In this document: positions 7,760 to 18,032 of the stretch, one piece after another
Layout: each line of letters starts with the position of its first letter
Position numbering within the stretch: position 1 is the stretch's first letter
Assembly: GCA_019745575.1 (NCBI GenBank)
Contig: JAIETA010000069.1
Span: forward strand, 1-33,040
Origin: Reyranella sp.
Lineage (GTDB): Bacteria; Pseudomonadota; Alphaproteobacteria; Reyranellales; Reyranellaceae
Length of the DNA: 33,040 nt
Direction: 5' to 3'
The notes under the pieces: generated by a model
Seen by the model: the letters and a program-made list of their open reading frames with translations, nothing else
What the model was told of the DNA's origin: nothing
Database searches by the model: none
Translations under genes and position numbers: made by a program

Positions 7760-8563
7760 TCAGAAAGACAGGAAAATCAGGGCCAAAGAGCCGATGGCGA
7801 TACGATACCAGGCAAAAACCGCGAAGCTGTGCCGGCTGATGAAGTGCACGAAGGCACGGACCACGAGCGCCGCCGAAACAAAGGCCACGACGAAGCCCAG
7901 AGCGATCACCGCGCCGCCGTCCCAGTTCAAGGCCGACCAGTTCTTGTAGAGATCATAGACAGTGGCGCCGAGCATCGTGGGCATCGCCAGAAAGAACGAG
8001 AACTCGGCCGCCGTGGCACGGTCGACGCGAAACACGCGGGCCCCCATGATCGTCGCGCCGGCGCGCGACACGCCCGGCACCATGGCGAGACACTGGCAGA
8101 GGCCGATCAGAAGCGCGGTCTTGAGGTCGACATCGTCGAGCGACTTGATGCGCGGACGCTGGGCGAAGCGCTCGATGACGAGGATGATCACGCCGCCCAC
8201 GATCAGCGCGACCGCCACGACCGTGGGATTGAACAGGACCGACTTGATGTACTTGTGGGCGAGCACGCCGATGATCGCGGCGGGCAGAAAAGCCACGACG
8301 ATCGCCATCGCAAAGCGCACTGCCGGCCGATCGCGGCGCAGGACGCCGGCCGCCGTATTCCAGACCTTCTGCCGATAGAGAAAGCACACGGCGAGAATCG
8401 CGCCGAGCTGGATCACGATCTCGAAGACCTTGCCGGGCGGCCCCTCGAAGTGCAGCAGTTCCGCGGCAAGAATGATGTGCCCCGTCGAGGAGACCGGCAG
8501 GAACTCGGTGAGGCCTTCAACGACGCCGATCAGCACCGTCTTCCAGATCAGCGTCAGGTCCAT
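7760..8563 (-). CDS. uppP: Undecaprenyl-diphosphatase UppP (BacA)
   Basis: Integral membrane enzyme that dephosphorylates undecaprenyl diphosphate on the periplasmic side, recycling the lipid carrier for peptidoglycan and other envelope polymers; overproduction is known to give bacitracin resistance. The 267 residues show both family motifs: GVVEGLTEFLPVSSTGHIIL near the N-terminus (catalytic Glu/His region) and PGVSRAGATIMGARVFRVDR in the middle, with about eight hydrophobic segments. I start at the ATG at 8563 because the family begins almost directly at the first motif; the ATG at 8599 would overlap parC. Only five bases separate it from the parC stop, so it is the last gene of that run. 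Confidence 0.95.
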   Translation of the reverse strand: MDLTLIWKTVLIGVVEGLTEFLPVSSTGHIILAAELLHFEGPPGKVFEIVIQLGAILAVCFLYRQKVWNTAAGVLRRDRPAVRFAMAIVVAFLPAAIIGVLAHKYIKSVLFNPTVVAVALIVGGVIILVIERFAQRPRIKSLDDVDLKTALLIGLCQCLAMVPGVSRAGATIMGARVFRVDRATAAEFSFFLAMPTMLGATVYDLYKNWSALNWDGGAVIALGFVVAFVSAALVVRAFVHFISRHSFAVFAWYRIAIGSLALIFLSF

Positions 8564-8568
8564 GCCCG

Positions 8569-10809
8569 TCAATCCTTGAAGCGTTTGGCCCGTGGCCAAC
8601 CCTTTTCGGGCATGCGGCCCGCCTGGGCCCGCTCGCCGCGCCAGAACTTCAGCTCGCCTGCCTCGATCGTACGGTTCGCCCAGGAAAGCCCGTCGGCGAG
8701 CCTGAACGCCTGCGCGTCGGCCAGGCGGTCGCCCTTCGACTTCTGCAGCAGCACGCCCCGTCCTCGTGCCATCTCGGGAACCTGTTCGATCGGGAAGATC
8801 AGCAGCTTGCGTCCCTGGCTCAGCGCCGCCACCGAGTCGGCTGCCTGCGGTACGATGGAAAACGCGACGGCCGTCTCCTTGTCCGCGAGATTGAGCGCCT
8901 GCTTGCCGTTCTTGGTCTGCGCCACGACGTCGTCTTCGGGCACCACGAAACCCCGGCCGGCATCGGAAGCCACCAGAAAGCGGCGACCGCCTTTCAAGAC
9001 CTCGATCTGCACGATGTCCTGTTCGTTGCCCAGTTCGATCATCAGCCGGATCGGCTCACCGTGGCCGCGAGCGCTGGGCAGCTTGTCGCACGGCAACGTG
9101 TAGAATCGGCCGTTGGTGCCGAACACCAGGATCTTGTCGGTGGACTGGGCGTGCACGGCGAAGCGCGGCCCGTCGCCCTCCTTGAACTTGAGATCGGCCG
9201 CTTGCTTTTCGTCGAGATGGCCCTTGGCGGCGCGAATCCAGCCCTTGTCCGAACAGACGACCGTGATCGGCTCGCGCTCGACAAAATCCTCCACCGCATG
9301 CTCGATCTCGGCGGGAGCGTCGCCGAGCTCGGTGCGGCGGCGGCCCAACGCCGTCTTGCCGCCGAACTTGCGCTTCGTCTCCTGGACCTCGGCGGCAATC
9401 GCCTGCCACTGGAGCTTCTCGTCCTTGAGCAGCGCCTTCAACTCCTTGCGCTCGGCCGAGAGCTTCTTGTGCTCACCCTTGATCTCGAACTCCTCGAGAC
9501 GACGCAGCGCGCGCAGGCGCATGTTGAGGATCGCCTCGGCCTGCGTATCGGTAAGCCCGAAGGCCTTGATCATCTTCGGCTTGGGCTCGTCCTCCTCGCG
9601 GATGATCTTGATCAGCCGGTCGAGGTTTAGATAGGCGATCAGATAACCTTCGAGGATCTCCAGCCGCCGTTCGATCGCTTCCAGCCGGAACGTCGAGCGC
9701 CGCACAAGGACCTCGCGCCGGTGGTCGAGGAAAGCCTGCAGCGCTTCGCGCAGATCCATCACCCGGGGCGTGTTGTCCTTGTCCAGAACGTTGAGGTTCA
9801 AAGGGAAACGGATCTCGAGATCGGTCAGCCTGAAGAGTTGCTCCATCAGCAGCTCGGCCGGCACGTTGCCGGTCCGGGGCTCGAGCACGATGCGCACGTC
9901 GTCGGCCGACTCGTCGCGCACATCCTCCAGGATCGGGAGTTTCTTGGCGTTGATGATCTCGGCGATGCGTTCGATCAGCTTGCCTTTCTGGACCTGGTAG
10001 GGAATCTCCGTCACGACGATGCGGTATTGTCCGCGCGGCAGCTGTTCGACGCTGTAGCGCGCACGCAGCCGGAAGGCGCCGCGCCCGGTTCTGTAGGATT
10101 CGACGATCGAGTCGCGCGGTTCCACCAGCAGACCGCCCGTCGGGAAGTCAGGTCCTTTCACCAGATCGACCAGCGTGTCGATTCGGGCGTTCGGCGTCTT
10201 GATGAGATGGAGCAGTGCGTCGCACAGTTCGCCCGCGTTGTGCGGCGGGATCGAGGTCGCCATGCCGACGGCGATGCCGGCCGCACCGTTGGCCAGCAGG
10301 TTTGGAAAGCCGCCCGGCAGCACCACCGGTTCCTCGGTCGAGCCGTCGTAGTTGGGGCGGAAGTCGACGGCGTTCTCGTCGATGCCGGCGAGCAGCGCCT
10401 CCGCCACCTCGGTCAGACGTGCCTCGGTGTAGCGCATGGCCGCCGGGTTATCGCCATCGATGTTGCCGAAATTGCCCTGGCCCTCGATCAACGGATAACG
10501 GGCGGCGAAATCCTGGGCGAGACGGACCAGCGCGTCATAGATCGACTGGTCGCCGTGCGGGTGATACTGGCCGATCACGTCGCCGACAACACGCGCGCTC
10601 TTCTTGAAGGCGCTGTTGGGATCGAGCCGCAACTGACGCATGGCGTACATCAGACGGCGATGCACGGGCTTCAGGCCGTCGCGGACGTCGGGCAGTGAAC
10701 GCGCCATGATGGTCGACAGCGCGTAGGACAGGTAGCGTTCCTGGAGCGCCTGTCCGAATTGCACGGGCTTTACCGCAGCGAGCGGAACGACGTTGGTGCG
10801 TTTTGCCAT
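8569..10809 (-). CDS. parC: DNA topoisomerase IV subunit A
   Basis: The DNA cleaving subunit of topoisomerase IV, which decatenates daughter chromosomes. The 746-residue protein has the ParC N-terminal breakage-reunion domain ([28 protein letters not shown]), the winged helix with [17 protein letters not shown], and the catalytic tyrosine in [10 protein letters not shown], then a coiled-coil and a C-terminal beta-pinwheel region. I read it as ParC rather than GyrA because the C-terminal domain is short and divergent and lacks an obvious GyrA box. In the quinolone-resistance region the residue matching E. coli Ser80 is Gln88 and that matching Glu84 is Asp92. An ATG at 10854 is an alternative start; neither has a strong ribosome-binding site. 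parE is not in the window. Confidence 0.94.
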   Translation of the reverse strand: MAKRTNVVPLAAVKPVQFGQALQERYLSYALSTIMARSLPDVRDGLKPVHRRLMYAMRQLRLDPNSAFKKSARVVGDVIGQYHPHGDQSIYDALVRLAQDFAARYPLIEGQGNFGNIDGDNPAAMRYTEARLTEVAEALLAGIDENAVDFRPNYDGSTEEPVVLPGGFPNLLANGAAGIAVGMATSIPPHNAGELCDALLHLIKTPNARIDTLVDLVKGPDFPTGGLLVEPRDSIVESYRTGRGAFRLRARYSVEQLPRGQYRIVVTEIPYQVQKGKLIERIAEIINAKKLPILEDVRDESADDVRIVLEPRTGNVPAELLMEQLFRLTDLEIRFPLNLNVLDKDNTPRVMDLREALQAFLDHRREVLVRRSTFRLEAIERRLEILEGYLIAYLNLDRLIKIIREEDEPKPKMIKAFGLTDTQAEAILNMRLRALRRLEEFEIKGEHKKLSAERKELKALLKDEKLQWQAIAAEVQETKRKFGGKTALGRRRTELGDAPAEIEHAVEDFVEREPITVVCSDKGWIRAAKGHLDEKQAADLKFKEGDGPRFAVHAQSTDKILVFGTNGRFYTLPCDKLPSARGHGEPIRLMIELGNEQDIVQIEVLKGGRRFLVASDAGRGFVVPEDDVVAQTKNGKQALNLADKETAVAFSIVPQAADSVAALSQGRKLLIFPIEQVPEMARGRGVLLQKSKGDRLADAQAFRLADGLSWANRTIEAGELKFWRGERAQAGRMPEKGWPRAKRFKD

Positions 10810-10860
10810 CGACGGGACTGGAGAGGGGCCGGTCGCGATTCGCGCCGCGACCATTGTTGC

Positions 10861-11577
10861 TTAGCGTTGAAGCGTTTCCATAAATCTCGTCCGCGCGGGA
10901 GGCAAGGGCTTGTTGTGAGGCCAAAAGACATGCCGCTCGAGGAAATATCCCGTCAAATCGAGCCCCTGGCGCAGTTCGGCGTCGTCGGAGGGCAACCCGC
11001 CGGTGGACAGAAATGCCGGCAAGGCCAGCAGCTTCTCCTTGTAGGGGCCGGCAGCGGCCCGTGACACCGCCCGGCCGGTCTTGGGCGAAACGTAGGCCAG
11101 ATCCTCCGCTGTGCCGGTCGCTGCACATTTTTCCAGATCGAGACCGTACCCCAGCTCCTGCAGCAGACCGAGCTCCAGCCGGACGTAGATCGCCGGCCAG
11201 CCGGGGTGACCAAGTCCTGCCAGAAAGGCGCGGAAGCCGTCGAACATGGCAGGATGTGGCTCACGCTCGGGCAACGCGGCGTCGACCACGGCGCAGGCGG
11301 CGGAAAGCCCGGCCAGTTCGACGGCGTCGTCGAGCACCCGCGCAGCATTGGGCTCGCGCAGCTCGCCGGCGTAGTTGCCCAGCTGATCGGACAAGCGCGC
11401 GCGCCAGCCCACCTCGACGACGTTGCCCGCCTGCCAGACCGGGCTGGCGCGCCGCGAGCCGCCGCCCGGCACGAAGCCCGCGTGACGTCCGTGGGTACGG
11501 GTCAGGAGTGACACGATGAGGCCGCTTTCGCCGTGGGCGCGTGCCGCCAGCACGATGCCTTCGTCGCTCCAGTCCAT
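10861..11577 (-). CDS. recO: DNA repair protein RecO
   Basis: RecO anneals single strands and works with RecR to replace SSB by RecA. The 238 residues start with the OB-fold region typical of the family (WSDEGIVLAARAHGESGLIVSLLTRTHGRHAGFVPGG), followed by a helical domain with LELGLLQELGYGLDLEKCAATG and YVSPKTGRAVSRAAAGPYKEKLL, which is the conserved RecO C-terminal motif. The usual four-cysteine zinc site is reduced to one cysteine here, as in many Gram-negative RecO proteins. It lies 48 bases after era in the rnc–era–recO order that is widely conserved. Confidence 0.94.
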   Translation of the reverse strand: MDWSDEGIVLAARAHGESGLIVSLLTRTHGRHAGFVPGGGSRRASPVWQAGNVVEVGWRARLSDQLGNYAGELREPNAARVLDDAVELAGLSAACAVVDAALPEREPHPAMFDGFRAFLAGLGHPGWPAIYVRLELGLLQELGYGLDLEKCAATGTAEDLAYVSPKTGRAVSRAAAGPYKEKLLALPAFLSTGGLPSDDAELRQGLDLTGYFLERHVFWPHNKPLPPARTRFMETLQR

Positions 11578-11625
11578 GACCCGGGTATGCCGCGTTTCGC
11601 AGGCCTGCGCCAGCCGCCGACGACG

Positions 11626-12546
11626 CTAGGGCTCGTAGTCGAGACCGATGGCCCGGTAATGTGCGGGGTTGTCGGCCCAGCGTTCGCTCACCTTGACATG
11701 GAGGAAGAGGTGCACCGGTCGCTCCAGCATCTGACCGAGCTCATGCCGCGCCCGGGCCCCGATCTGCTTGATGCGGGCGCCGCCCTTGCCTAGGAAGATG
11801 GCGCGCTGGCCGTCGCGCTGCACGTGGATCGTCTGCTCGATGCGCACGCTGCCGTCGGCGCGATCCTCCCATTTGTCGGTCTCGACGGCCGCTTCGTAGG
11901 GCAGTTCCTGGTGCAACTGCAGGAACACCTGCTCGCGCGTCACTTCGGCGGCGAGCAGGCGCAAGGGCAGGTCGGCAGCCTGGTCTTCCGGATATAGGAA
12001 CGGCCCGGCCGGCAGCCTGGCCGCCAATGCCGTGAGCACGTCGGCAATGCCATCCTGCTTGAGCGCGCTCACCATGAAGGTGCGTTCGAACGGTACCAGG
12101 GCATTCAAGTCGGACGTCAGCGACAGCAGCGCCTCGCGCGGCACGAGATCGATCTTGTTGAGAATCAGAAACCGCGGCGCCTTCGACTCTTTCAGTCGCT
12201 CGACGATCGCCCGCGTCTCCTGGCCAATACCACGCTCGGCGTCGACGACCAGGGCGACGAGGTCGGCATCCTCCGCCCCCTGCCAGGCCGCTGCCACCAT
12301 GGCGCGCTCGAGCCGGCGCTTGGCGACGCGAAAAATGCCCGGCGTGTCGACCAGGATCACCTGTGCTCGTGCACCACCGGGCAGGTCGGCCATGGCAATG
12401 CCGATCACGCGCATGCGCGTGGTCTGAACCTTGGGCGACACGATGCTGACCTTCGAGCCGACCATGGCGTTGACCAGCGTCGACTTGCCGGCGTTGGGAG
12501 CGCCGACAATCGCCACGAAGCCTGCGTGGGTGGCCGATGCCGTCAT
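11626..12546 (-). CDS. era: GTPase Era
   Basis: Essential GTPase that binds the 3' end of 16S rRNA and helps assemble the 30S subunit. The 306 residues show G1 GAPNAGKST (15-23), a switch region with TTRMRVIG, G3 VDTPGIF, G4 NKID, and a C-terminal KH domain including QTIHVQRDGQRAIFLGKGGARIKQIG. Length is normal. The ATG overlaps the rnc stop by four bases (ATGA), so the two ribosome-biogenesis genes are translationally coupled, as in many bacteria. Confidence 0.97.
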   Translation of the reverse strand: MTASATHAGFVAIVGAPNAGKSTLVNAMVGSKVSIVSPKVQTTRMRVIGIAMADLPGGARAQVILVDTPGIFRVAKRRLERAMVAAAWQGAEDADLVALVVDAERGIGQETRAIVERLKESKAPRFLILNKIDLVPREALLSLTSDLNALVPFERTFMVSALKQDGIADVLTALAARLPAGPFLYPEDQAADLPLRLLAAEVTREQVFLQLHQELPYEAAVETDKWEDRADGSVRIEQTIHVQRDGQRAIFLGKGGARIKQIGARARHELGQMLERPVHLFLHVKVSERWADNPAHYRAIGLDYEP

Positions 12547-13295
12547 GTCCGGCCCACCCGGTCGAGCAGCGCGATGGCGGCCAGCCGTTCGGCCTCGCGC
12601 TTGCTGCCGCCACGCGCCTGAGCGGGTTCGTGCCCCCGGATGGCAACTTCGACGACGAACAGCGGCGCGTGCGGCGGTCCTTCACGGCCGACCTCGCGAT
12701 AGGCCGGCAGCGGCAGACGCCGTCCCTGAGCCCATTCCTGCAGCGCTGTCTTGGGATCGCGCGGCGCCGCCGCGTGATTGGTGACCAGATCGCCCCACAG
12801 TCGCTCGACGCAGGCTGCGGCGGTCACAAAACCTGCATCGAGGAAAACGGCGCCCAGCAGCGCCTCGAAGGCATCGGCCAGGATGGTCGGCCTCACCGAT
12901 TGGCCTTGCGCGCGCTCGGAGTCGCCCAGCCGGATGAGAGCGCCAAGCCCGATGGCCGTGGCGATATCGACCAGGGTCTCGGCGCGCACCAGAGCGGCAT
13001 GGCGCCGTGCCAGCTCGCCTTCATGTTCGTGCGGAAAGCGTCGCAGCAACAGATCGGCCATGGCGAGCGACAGGACCCGGTCGCCGAGGAATTCCAGCCG
13101 TTCGTTGCCATGCGGGAAGGCCACCTTAAGATCGGATCGGCGATCGAGGGCGCCACGATGGGTGAGCGCCTCGGCGGCCAACTCGGCGCGCTTGAAGACG
13201 TGGCCGATCATTCCAGCCAAGGCCGCCAGCTCGACGTCGGTCGGCTTCAGTGGATCGCCATGAAGAAACGATTGAAGCGGATCGCCTGCGGCCAT
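12543..13295 (-). CDS. rnc: Ribonuclease III
   Basis: Double-strand-specific endoribonuclease that processes rRNA precursors and regulatory RNA duplexes. The 250 residues contain the signature NERLEFLGDRVL with the catalytic Glu/Asp, the second acidic set in LADAFEALLGAVFLDAGF, and a C-terminal dsRNA-binding domain (from DPKTALQEWAQ to GGSKREAERLAAIALL). I place the start at the ATG at 13295, eight bases after GGAG; a GTG two codons earlier (13301) is possible. Either start lies inside the 3' end of lepB, an overlap of about 50 bases. The stop overlaps the era start. Confidence 0.94.
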   Translation of the reverse strand: MAAGDPLQSFLHGDPLKPTDVELAALAGMIGHVFKRAELAAEALTHRGALDRRSDLKVAFPHGNERLEFLGDRVLSLAMADLLLRRFPHEHEGELARRHAALVRAETLVDIATAIGLGALIRLGDSERAQGQSVRPTILADAFEALLGAVFLDAGFVTAAACVERLWGDLVTNHAAAPRDPKTALQEWAQGRRLPLPAYREVGREGPPHAPLFVVEVAIRGHEPAQARGGSKREAERLAAIALLDRVGRT

Positions 13296-14071
13296 TTCCA
13301 CGGCTCCAACCAGCCGGCAACGGCGGGGTCGTGCGAGAAGAAAATGAACTCGGCCCGGCCCACGAGATTTTCCGAAGGCACATACCAGCCAAGCTGATCG
13401 CGATCGCGAGTCGAACCGGAGAAGTCCCGCAGCATCAGCCGTGTGCGGCTGTCCAGGGAATCGTCGCGGTTGTCGCCCATGACGAAGTAGCTGCCGGCAG
13501 GAACAAGGAATTCCGGCGTGTTGTCGGCCGGGCCGCTGTCGTTGTACTCGAGCACCGTGTAGCGGCGGCCGTTGGGCAGTTGCTCACTGTACAGCGTGCC
13601 CTTCTGGTAGTGGCCGTTGGCGCCGCGCACATAGTCGCCGACGCGCAGGCGGGGCACAGCCGTTCCATTGATGTTGAGCACGCCACTTATCATCTGGATG
13701 CGGTCACCCGGCATGCCGACGATGCGCTTGATGTAGTCGGTGCGGTTCGCTCCCTGCCCCTGGTCGCCGGGATACTTGAACACCGCCACATCGCCACGCT
13801 GCGGCGGGCTGTCGAAGACACGGCCCGGGAAGAGCCCCATGGAAAACGGAAAGGAGTGCTTGCTGTAGCCGTAGGAGTACTTCGAGACGAACAGGTAGTC
13901 GCCGACCAGCAGGGTCGGAATCATCGAGCCACTCGGGATGTTGAACGGTTCGATGGCGAAAGTGCGCACGACCAATGCGATCAGCACGGCATAAACCACC
14001 GTGCGGACGGTTTCCCCCCACCCGCCGGCCTTGTCCTGTCCTCGCTTACGACGCTCAGCCACGTCCGTCAT
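13247..14071 (-). CDS. lepB: Signal peptidase I
   Basis: Inner-membrane serine protease that removes signal peptides from Sec- and Tat-exported proteins. The 274 residues have one N-terminal membrane helix (VRTVVYAVLIALVVRTFAI) followed by the box B motif IPSGSMIPTL with the catalytic Ser49, the DYIKRIVGMPGD segment with the catalytic lysine, and box E FVMGDNRDDSLDSR. It is placed between acpS and rnc as in other alphaproteobacteria. The 3' end overlaps the start of rnc by about 50 bases. The 108 bases between it and the upstream acpS stop hold nothing I recognise. Confidence 0.97.
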   Translation of the reverse strand: MTDVAERRKRGQDKAGGWGETVRTVVYAVLIALVVRTFAIEPFNIPSGSMIPTLLVGDYLFVSKYSYGYSKHSFPFSMGLFPGRVFDSPPQRGDVAVFKYPGDQGQGANRTDYIKRIVGMPGDRIQMISGVLNINGTAVPRLRVGDYVRGANGHYQKGTLYSEQLPNGRRYTVLEYNDSGPADNTPEFLVPAGSYFVMGDNRDDSLDSRTRLMLRDFSGSTRDRDQLGWYVPSENLVGRAEFIFFSHDPAVAGWLEPWKWPQAIRFNRFFMAIH

Positions 14072-14179
14072 CGCCGTTCCAGTTCAAACGAGCCGCGCCT
14101 ATAGCAGGGCTGGTCGCCGCTGTCTCCCGCTGCGGCACCGGCATGGGAGCCTTGCAAACGGGCGGCACCGGACGGCCGC

Positions 14180-14581
14180 TCATGCTCCGGGCACGGCGGT
14201 GATGATCACGAACGCCTGCGCCAGCGGGTATTCGTCGGTCAGGGTCAGGTCGATTTGCGGCGACAATCCGGCCGGCGTTATTTCCTGCAGCCGGGCCAGC
14301 GCACCGCCCGTGAGAGCCATGGTCGGCTTGCCGCCGCGCTGGTTGACGACGCCCATGTCGCGCCAGAAGACGCCGCGGCGGAAGCCGGTTCCCAGGGCCT
14401 TGGAGCACGCCTCCTTGGCGGCGAACCGCTTGGCGTAGCTCGCGGCCCGCGTGGCCCTGCCTTCCGAGCGCTTCTGTTCAGTCTCGGTGAAAATGCGCAG
14501 GACGAACCGGTCGCCGAAGCGGTCCAGCGACTTTTCGATCCGCCTGATGTCGACCAGATCGTTGCCGATGCCGATGATCAC
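14180..14581 (-). CDS. acpS: Holo-[acyl-carrier-protein] synthase
   Basis: Transfers 4'-phosphopantetheine from CoA to acyl carrier protein, activating it for fatty acid synthesis. The ORF track extends this frame to 15049 through pdxJ, but the family begins with [15 protein letters not shown], so the real start is the GTG at 14581. That GTG overlaps the pdxJ stop as GTGA. The 133 residues include the metal-binding Asp in GNDLVDI and the CoA-binding signature [15 protein letters not shown]. Length is slightly above the 120-130 typical. Order pdxJ–acpS–lepB is a known conserved arrangement. Confidence 0.94.
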   Translation of the reverse strand: MIIGIGNDLVDIRRIEKSLDRFGDRFVLRIFTETEQKRSEGRATRAASYAKRFAAKEACSKALGTGFRRGVFWRDMGVVNQRGGKPTMALTGGALARLQEITPAGLSPQIDLTLTDEYPLAQAFVIITAVPGA

Positions 14582-15330
14582 CCCGCAGCTCCCGGCGCCC
14601 GGGCGGCGTCCATGATGCGCCGCATCTCGCGGATCGCCGCTTCGAGGCCGACGAAAATGGCCTCGCCGATCAGGAAGTGGCCGATGTTGAGTTCGCGCAC
14701 TTCGGGAATCGCCGCCACCGGCCCGACATCGCCGTAGCTCAGTCCGTGGCCGGCGTGGCACTCCAGGCCGAGCCGCGCGCAGAGCGCCGCCGCCTTCTGC
14801 AGTCGCACCAGCTCCGCCTGCTTGGCCTCGCCGTCGAGCTCGCAGTAGCGGCCGGTGTGCAGTTCGACGACCGGCGCGCCCAGCGCCACGGCCGCTTCGA
14901 GTTGACGCGGATCGGCTTCGATGAACAACGAGACCCGGATACCGGCGTCGCTCAGGCGGGCGACCATCGGCTTCAGATGGTTGTGCTGGCCCGCCACATC
15001 GAGGCCGCCTTCGGTGGTCCGCTCCTCCCGCTTCTCGGGAACGATGCAAGCCGCATGCGGGCGGTGGCGCAGCGCGATGTCGATCATCTCCCCGGTCGCC
15101 GCCATTTCGAAGTTGAGCGGCACCTTGAGGTCGCGCATCAGACCCGCGATGTCCTCGTCGACGATGTGCCGGCGATCTTCGCGCAGATGCGCGGTGATGC
15201 CATCGGCGCCGGCGGCTTCGGCCAGGCGCGCGGCCCGTAACGGATCCGGCAGGTGGCCGCCGCGCGCGTTGCGCACCGTCGCCACGTGATCGATATTCAC
15301 TCCGAGACGCAGGCGGGAATGCGCTGACAT
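14578..15330 (-). CDS. pdxJ: Pyridoxine 5'-phosphate synthase
   Basis: Condenses 1-deoxyxylulose 5-phosphate with 3-amino-2-oxopropyl phosphate to form pyridoxine phosphate, the last ring-forming step of de novo vitamin B6 synthesis. The predicted 250 residues form a TIM barrel with the conserved [16 protein letters not shown] at the N-terminus, a central [14 protein letters not shown], and [19 protein letters not shown] near the end. I start at the ATG at 15330 because the family motif follows within a few residues and GGAG lies upstream; the TTG at 15369 in the ORF track is unlikely. It is 35 bases after rsh and overlaps acpS. Confidence 0.96.
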   Translation of the reverse strand: MSAHSRLRLGVNIDHVATVRNARGGHLPDPLRAARLAEAAGADGITAHLREDRRHIVDEDIAGLMRDLKVPLNFEMAATGEMIDIALRHRPHAACIVPEKREERTTEGGLDVAGQHNHLKPMVARLSDAGIRVSLFIEADPRQLEAAVALGAPVVELHTGRYCELDGEAKQAELVRLQKAAALCARLGLECHAGHGLSYGDVGPVAAIPEVRELNIGHFLIGEAIFVGLEAAIREMRRIMDAARAPGAAG

Positions 15331-15365
15331 ACGCTGCTTTCGCTCCATGGAGATGTCGGAAGCCG

Positions 15366-17555
15366 TCAATTGCGGGCGCGCTCGACGGCGTTGATGGCAG
15401 GCGTCGCGCGCAGCGCGGCGGTGATGTCGGCGAGATGCTTCACGTCCGCCACCTCGACGTCGATCACCATGTCGAAGAAGTCCATGGAGCGATTGACGAT
15501 GCGCAGGTTCGAGATGTTGCCTTCATGCCGGGCGATCACCGTCGACAGGCTGGACAGGCTGCCCGGCTGGTTGGAAACCGTGATCTTCAGCCGGCCGGTG
15601 TAGACGGTCGCCGCGCCCTCTCCGACGGAGTCCCAGCCGACGTCTATCCAGCGCTCCGGTGCTTCCGAGAAGCTCTCCAGCGTGGCGCAGTCGATCGTGT
15701 GGATGGTCACGCCCTTGCCCGTGGTGATGATGCCGACGATGCGGTCTCCGGGCAGCGGGTGGCAGCAACGTGCAAAATGCAGGGCCATACCAGGGATCAG
15801 GCCGCGGATCGCGATCTGCCCGGCTTCCTTGCGCCCCCGCCCGCCCTCGCCGGCCTTGGCGCTCTTGTTGCGCGCGCGCGAGATCGGCACGACGTCGGCG
15901 CCACCGCCCCGCGCGCCGGCGCGCGGCTGCTTGAGCCCCGGGTACACCGCCGTCAGAACCTCGCGCGCGCCGACCAGCCCGGCGCCCACGGCGGCGACCA
16001 GATCGTCGGTAGTCGTCTGCTTGAAATTGGCGCGCACGCCGTCGAGGCCCTTCTCTGTGACCTCGTAGCCCTCCTCATGGAAGGCCTTGTCGAGCAGCGA
16101 CTTGCCGAGCTGGATGTACTGTTCGCGCTGGCGGGTACGGATGAAACGCCGGATGGCCGCCTTGGCCTTGCCGGTGACCACGAACCGCTCCCACGTCGGC
16201 GACGGCGTCTGCGCCTTCGACGTGACGATCTCGACCTGGTCGCCGTTGGCGAGCTGCGTGCGCAGCGGCAGCATGCGGCCGTTGATCTTGGATCCGACGC
16301 AGGTGTCGCCGACCTGGCTGTGAACGGCATAGGCGAAATCGATCGGCGTGGCGCCACGCGGCAGGGCGATCAGCTTGCCCTTGGGCGTGAAGCAGAAGAC
16401 CTGATCCTGGAACATCTCGAGCTTGGTATGCTCGAGGAACTCCTCGGCGTTTGGCGCCTTGTCGAGAATGTCGATGAGACTGCGCAACCAGGCATACTGC
16501 GGCGCATCCGTTGACGGGCCGCCCTGCTTGTAGATCCAGTGGGCGGCGACGCCGCGCTCGGCCTGATCCTGCATTTCGCCGGTGCGGATCTGGATCTCGA
16601 TGCGCTGGCCGAGCGGTCCGATGACTCCAGTGTGCAGCGAACGGTAGCCGTTGGGCTTGGGCACGGAGATGTAGTCCTTGAAGCGCTGCGGCAACACCTG
16701 ATAGCGGCCGTGCAGCAGGCCGAGGGCCTGGTAACACTGCGCGACGTCGTCGACGATGATGCGGAAGGCCATGATGTCGGCCAGCTGCTCGAACGACACG
16801 TTCTTCGTCTGCATTTTGCGCCAGATCGAGTAAGGCATCTTCTCGCGCCCCGACACCTGGGCGGCGAGCCCGCCTTCCTTCAAGGTCTTGATCAGCTCGC
16901 CTTCGATCTGCGGCACCAGCCGCTCGCCGCGCTCGCGCAGATACCCCTGGCGCGCCAGGACCGACGCCCGGCCGTCCGGATTGAGCTCGGCGAACGCCAG
17001 CTCTTCGAGCTCGCGCTTCACCTTCTCCATGCCGATGCGCGAGGCCAGCGGTGCATAGAGGTCCATGGTCTCGCGGGCGATGCGCTTGCGGCGCGCCGGC
17101 TCCTTGATGTGATGCAGGGTCCGCATGTTGTGCAGGCGGTCGGCCAGCTTCACGAGCAGGACGCGGATGTCCGACGACATCGCAAGCACCAGCTTGCGCA
17201 GGTTCTCGGCTTCCTTGGTGCTTTCCGACTGGATCTCCAGCCGCGACAGCTTGGTCACACCATCGACCAGACGGGCGATGTTCTCGCCGAACAGGCCGGA
17301 TATCTCATCGCGCGTCGCGTCGGTGTCCTCGAGCGTATCGTGCAGCAGCCCGGTGACGATCGAGGCAGTATCGAGCCGCATCTCGGCCAATATGCCCGCC
17401 ACCTCGACGGGATGCGAGAAATAGGGGTCGCCCGAGGCCCGGAGCTGGGTGCCGTGCTTTTTCAGCCCGTAAACGTAGGCGCGATTGAGCACGTCCTCGT
17501 CCGCTTCCGGATCGTAGGACTGCACGCGTTCAACGAGCTCGAACTGACGAATCAT
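15366..17555 (-). CDS. spoT: Bifunctional (p)ppGpp synthetase/hydrolase, RelA/SpoT (Rsh) family
   Basis: Makes and degrades the alarmone (p)ppGpp. Alphaproteobacteria typically have one long Rsh enzyme. The 729 residues carry an intact HD hydrolase domain (His48 in FSHPVEV and His72-Asp73 in [11 protein letters not shown]), a synthetase domain with [10 protein letters not shown] and [10 protein letters not shown], a TGS domain starting [26 protein letters not shown], a Cys-rich [17 protein letters not shown] segment and a C-terminal ACT domain ([15 protein letters not shown]). Both catalytic halves look intact. It sits directly downstream of rpoZ, the usual rpoZ–spoT pairing. Confidence 0.96.
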   Translation of the reverse strand: MIRQFELVERVQSYDPEADEDVLNRAYVYGLKKHGTQLRASGDPYFSHPVEVAGILAEMRLDTASIVTGLLHDTLEDTDATRDEISGLFGENIARLVDGVTKLSRLEIQSESTKEAENLRKLVLAMSSDIRVLLVKLADRLHNMRTLHHIKEPARRKRIARETMDLYAPLASRIGMEKVKRELEELAFAELNPDGRASVLARQGYLRERGERLVPQIEGELIKTLKEGGLAAQVSGREKMPYSIWRKMQTKNVSFEQLADIMAFRIIVDDVAQCYQALGLLHGRYQVLPQRFKDYISVPKPNGYRSLHTGVIGPLGQRIEIQIRTGEMQDQAERGVAAHWIYKQGGPSTDAPQYAWLRSLIDILDKAPNAEEFLEHTKLEMFQDQVFCFTPKGKLIALPRGATPIDFAYAVHSQVGDTCVGSKINGRMLPLRTQLANGDQVEIVTSKAQTPSPTWERFVVTGKAKAAIRRFIRTRQREQYIQLGKSLLDKAFHEEGYEVTEKGLDGVRANFKQTTTDDLVAAVGAGLVGAREVLTAVYPGLKQPRAGARGGGADVVPISRARNKSAKAGEGGRGRKEAGQIAIRGLIPGMALHFARCCHPLPGDRIVGIITTGKGVTIHTIDCATLESFSEAPERWIDVGWDSVGEGAATVYTGRLKITVSNQPGSLSSLSTVIARHEGNISNLRIVNRSMDFFDMVIDVEVADVKHLADITAALRATPAINAVERARN

Positions 17556-17640
17556 GGCAATTCCGCATTATATGGTGCGGATTGCGTCTACTCCACGACG
17601 ATTGCGCGGCTGCCCGGCCCGGCCGAGCCGCGCCGAACGC

Positions 17641-18003
17641 CTATTCTGCGACGTCGTCTTCCTCGGCCATCGGCAGCGCCTTCGGCTGGGCGGCCTCGGC
17701 ACCGCCCTGCGCCAGGGCCGCGGCCAGCTCCTGCTCGAGTTCGGCCATCTCGTTGACCTCTTCGGGCTTGTCGATGTCGGCGTGCTTCTGCATTCCGGAG
17801 ATCAGCGAGTCCTTGAGGGTCGCCTGGTCCAGCTTGGAGTCGGCGATCTCGCGCAGCGCAACGACGGGATTCTTGTCGCGGTCGCGGTCGAGCGTGATCT
17901 GGGCGCCCGCGGAGATGTCGCGCGCGCGCTGGGCGGCGAACATGACGAGTTCGAAACGGTTGGGGATCTGCGTGATGCAGTCTTCGACGGTAACGCGCGC
18001 CAT
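17641..18003 (-). CDS. rpoZ: RNA polymerase subunit omega
   Basis: Small subunit that helps fold and hold the beta' subunit and forms part of a ppGpp-binding site in E. coli. The N-terminus MARVTVEDCITQIPNRFELVMFAAQRARDI is highly characteristic, and residues 40-70 (RDKNPVVALREIAD) complete the conserved core. The 120-residue length includes an acidic Ala/Glu-rich tail after about residue 80, common in alphaproteobacteria. An AGAGG sequence lies seven bases before the ATG and a good promoter match lies just upstream. It is followed by the (p)ppGpp enzyme gene. Confidence 0.96.
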   Translation of the reverse strand: MARVTVEDCITQIPNRFELVMFAAQRARDISAGAQITLDRDRDKNPVVALREIADSKLDQATLKDSLISGMQKHADIDKPEEVNEMAELEQELAAALAQGGAEAAQPKALPMAEEDDVAE

Positions 18004-18032
18004 GGCGACCTCTGATTTCCCGGGAGCGGCGG

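Noticed and set aside
12990-13130. Arg instead of Ser in the RNase III signature (EFLGDRVL)
   Set aside because: As far as I recall this Arg is common in alphaproteobacterial RNase III; the catalytic acidic residues are intact.
14582-15049. N-terminal extension of the acpS ORF
   Set aside because: It overlaps pdxJ completely and the AcpS family begins at the [11 protein letters not shown] motif.
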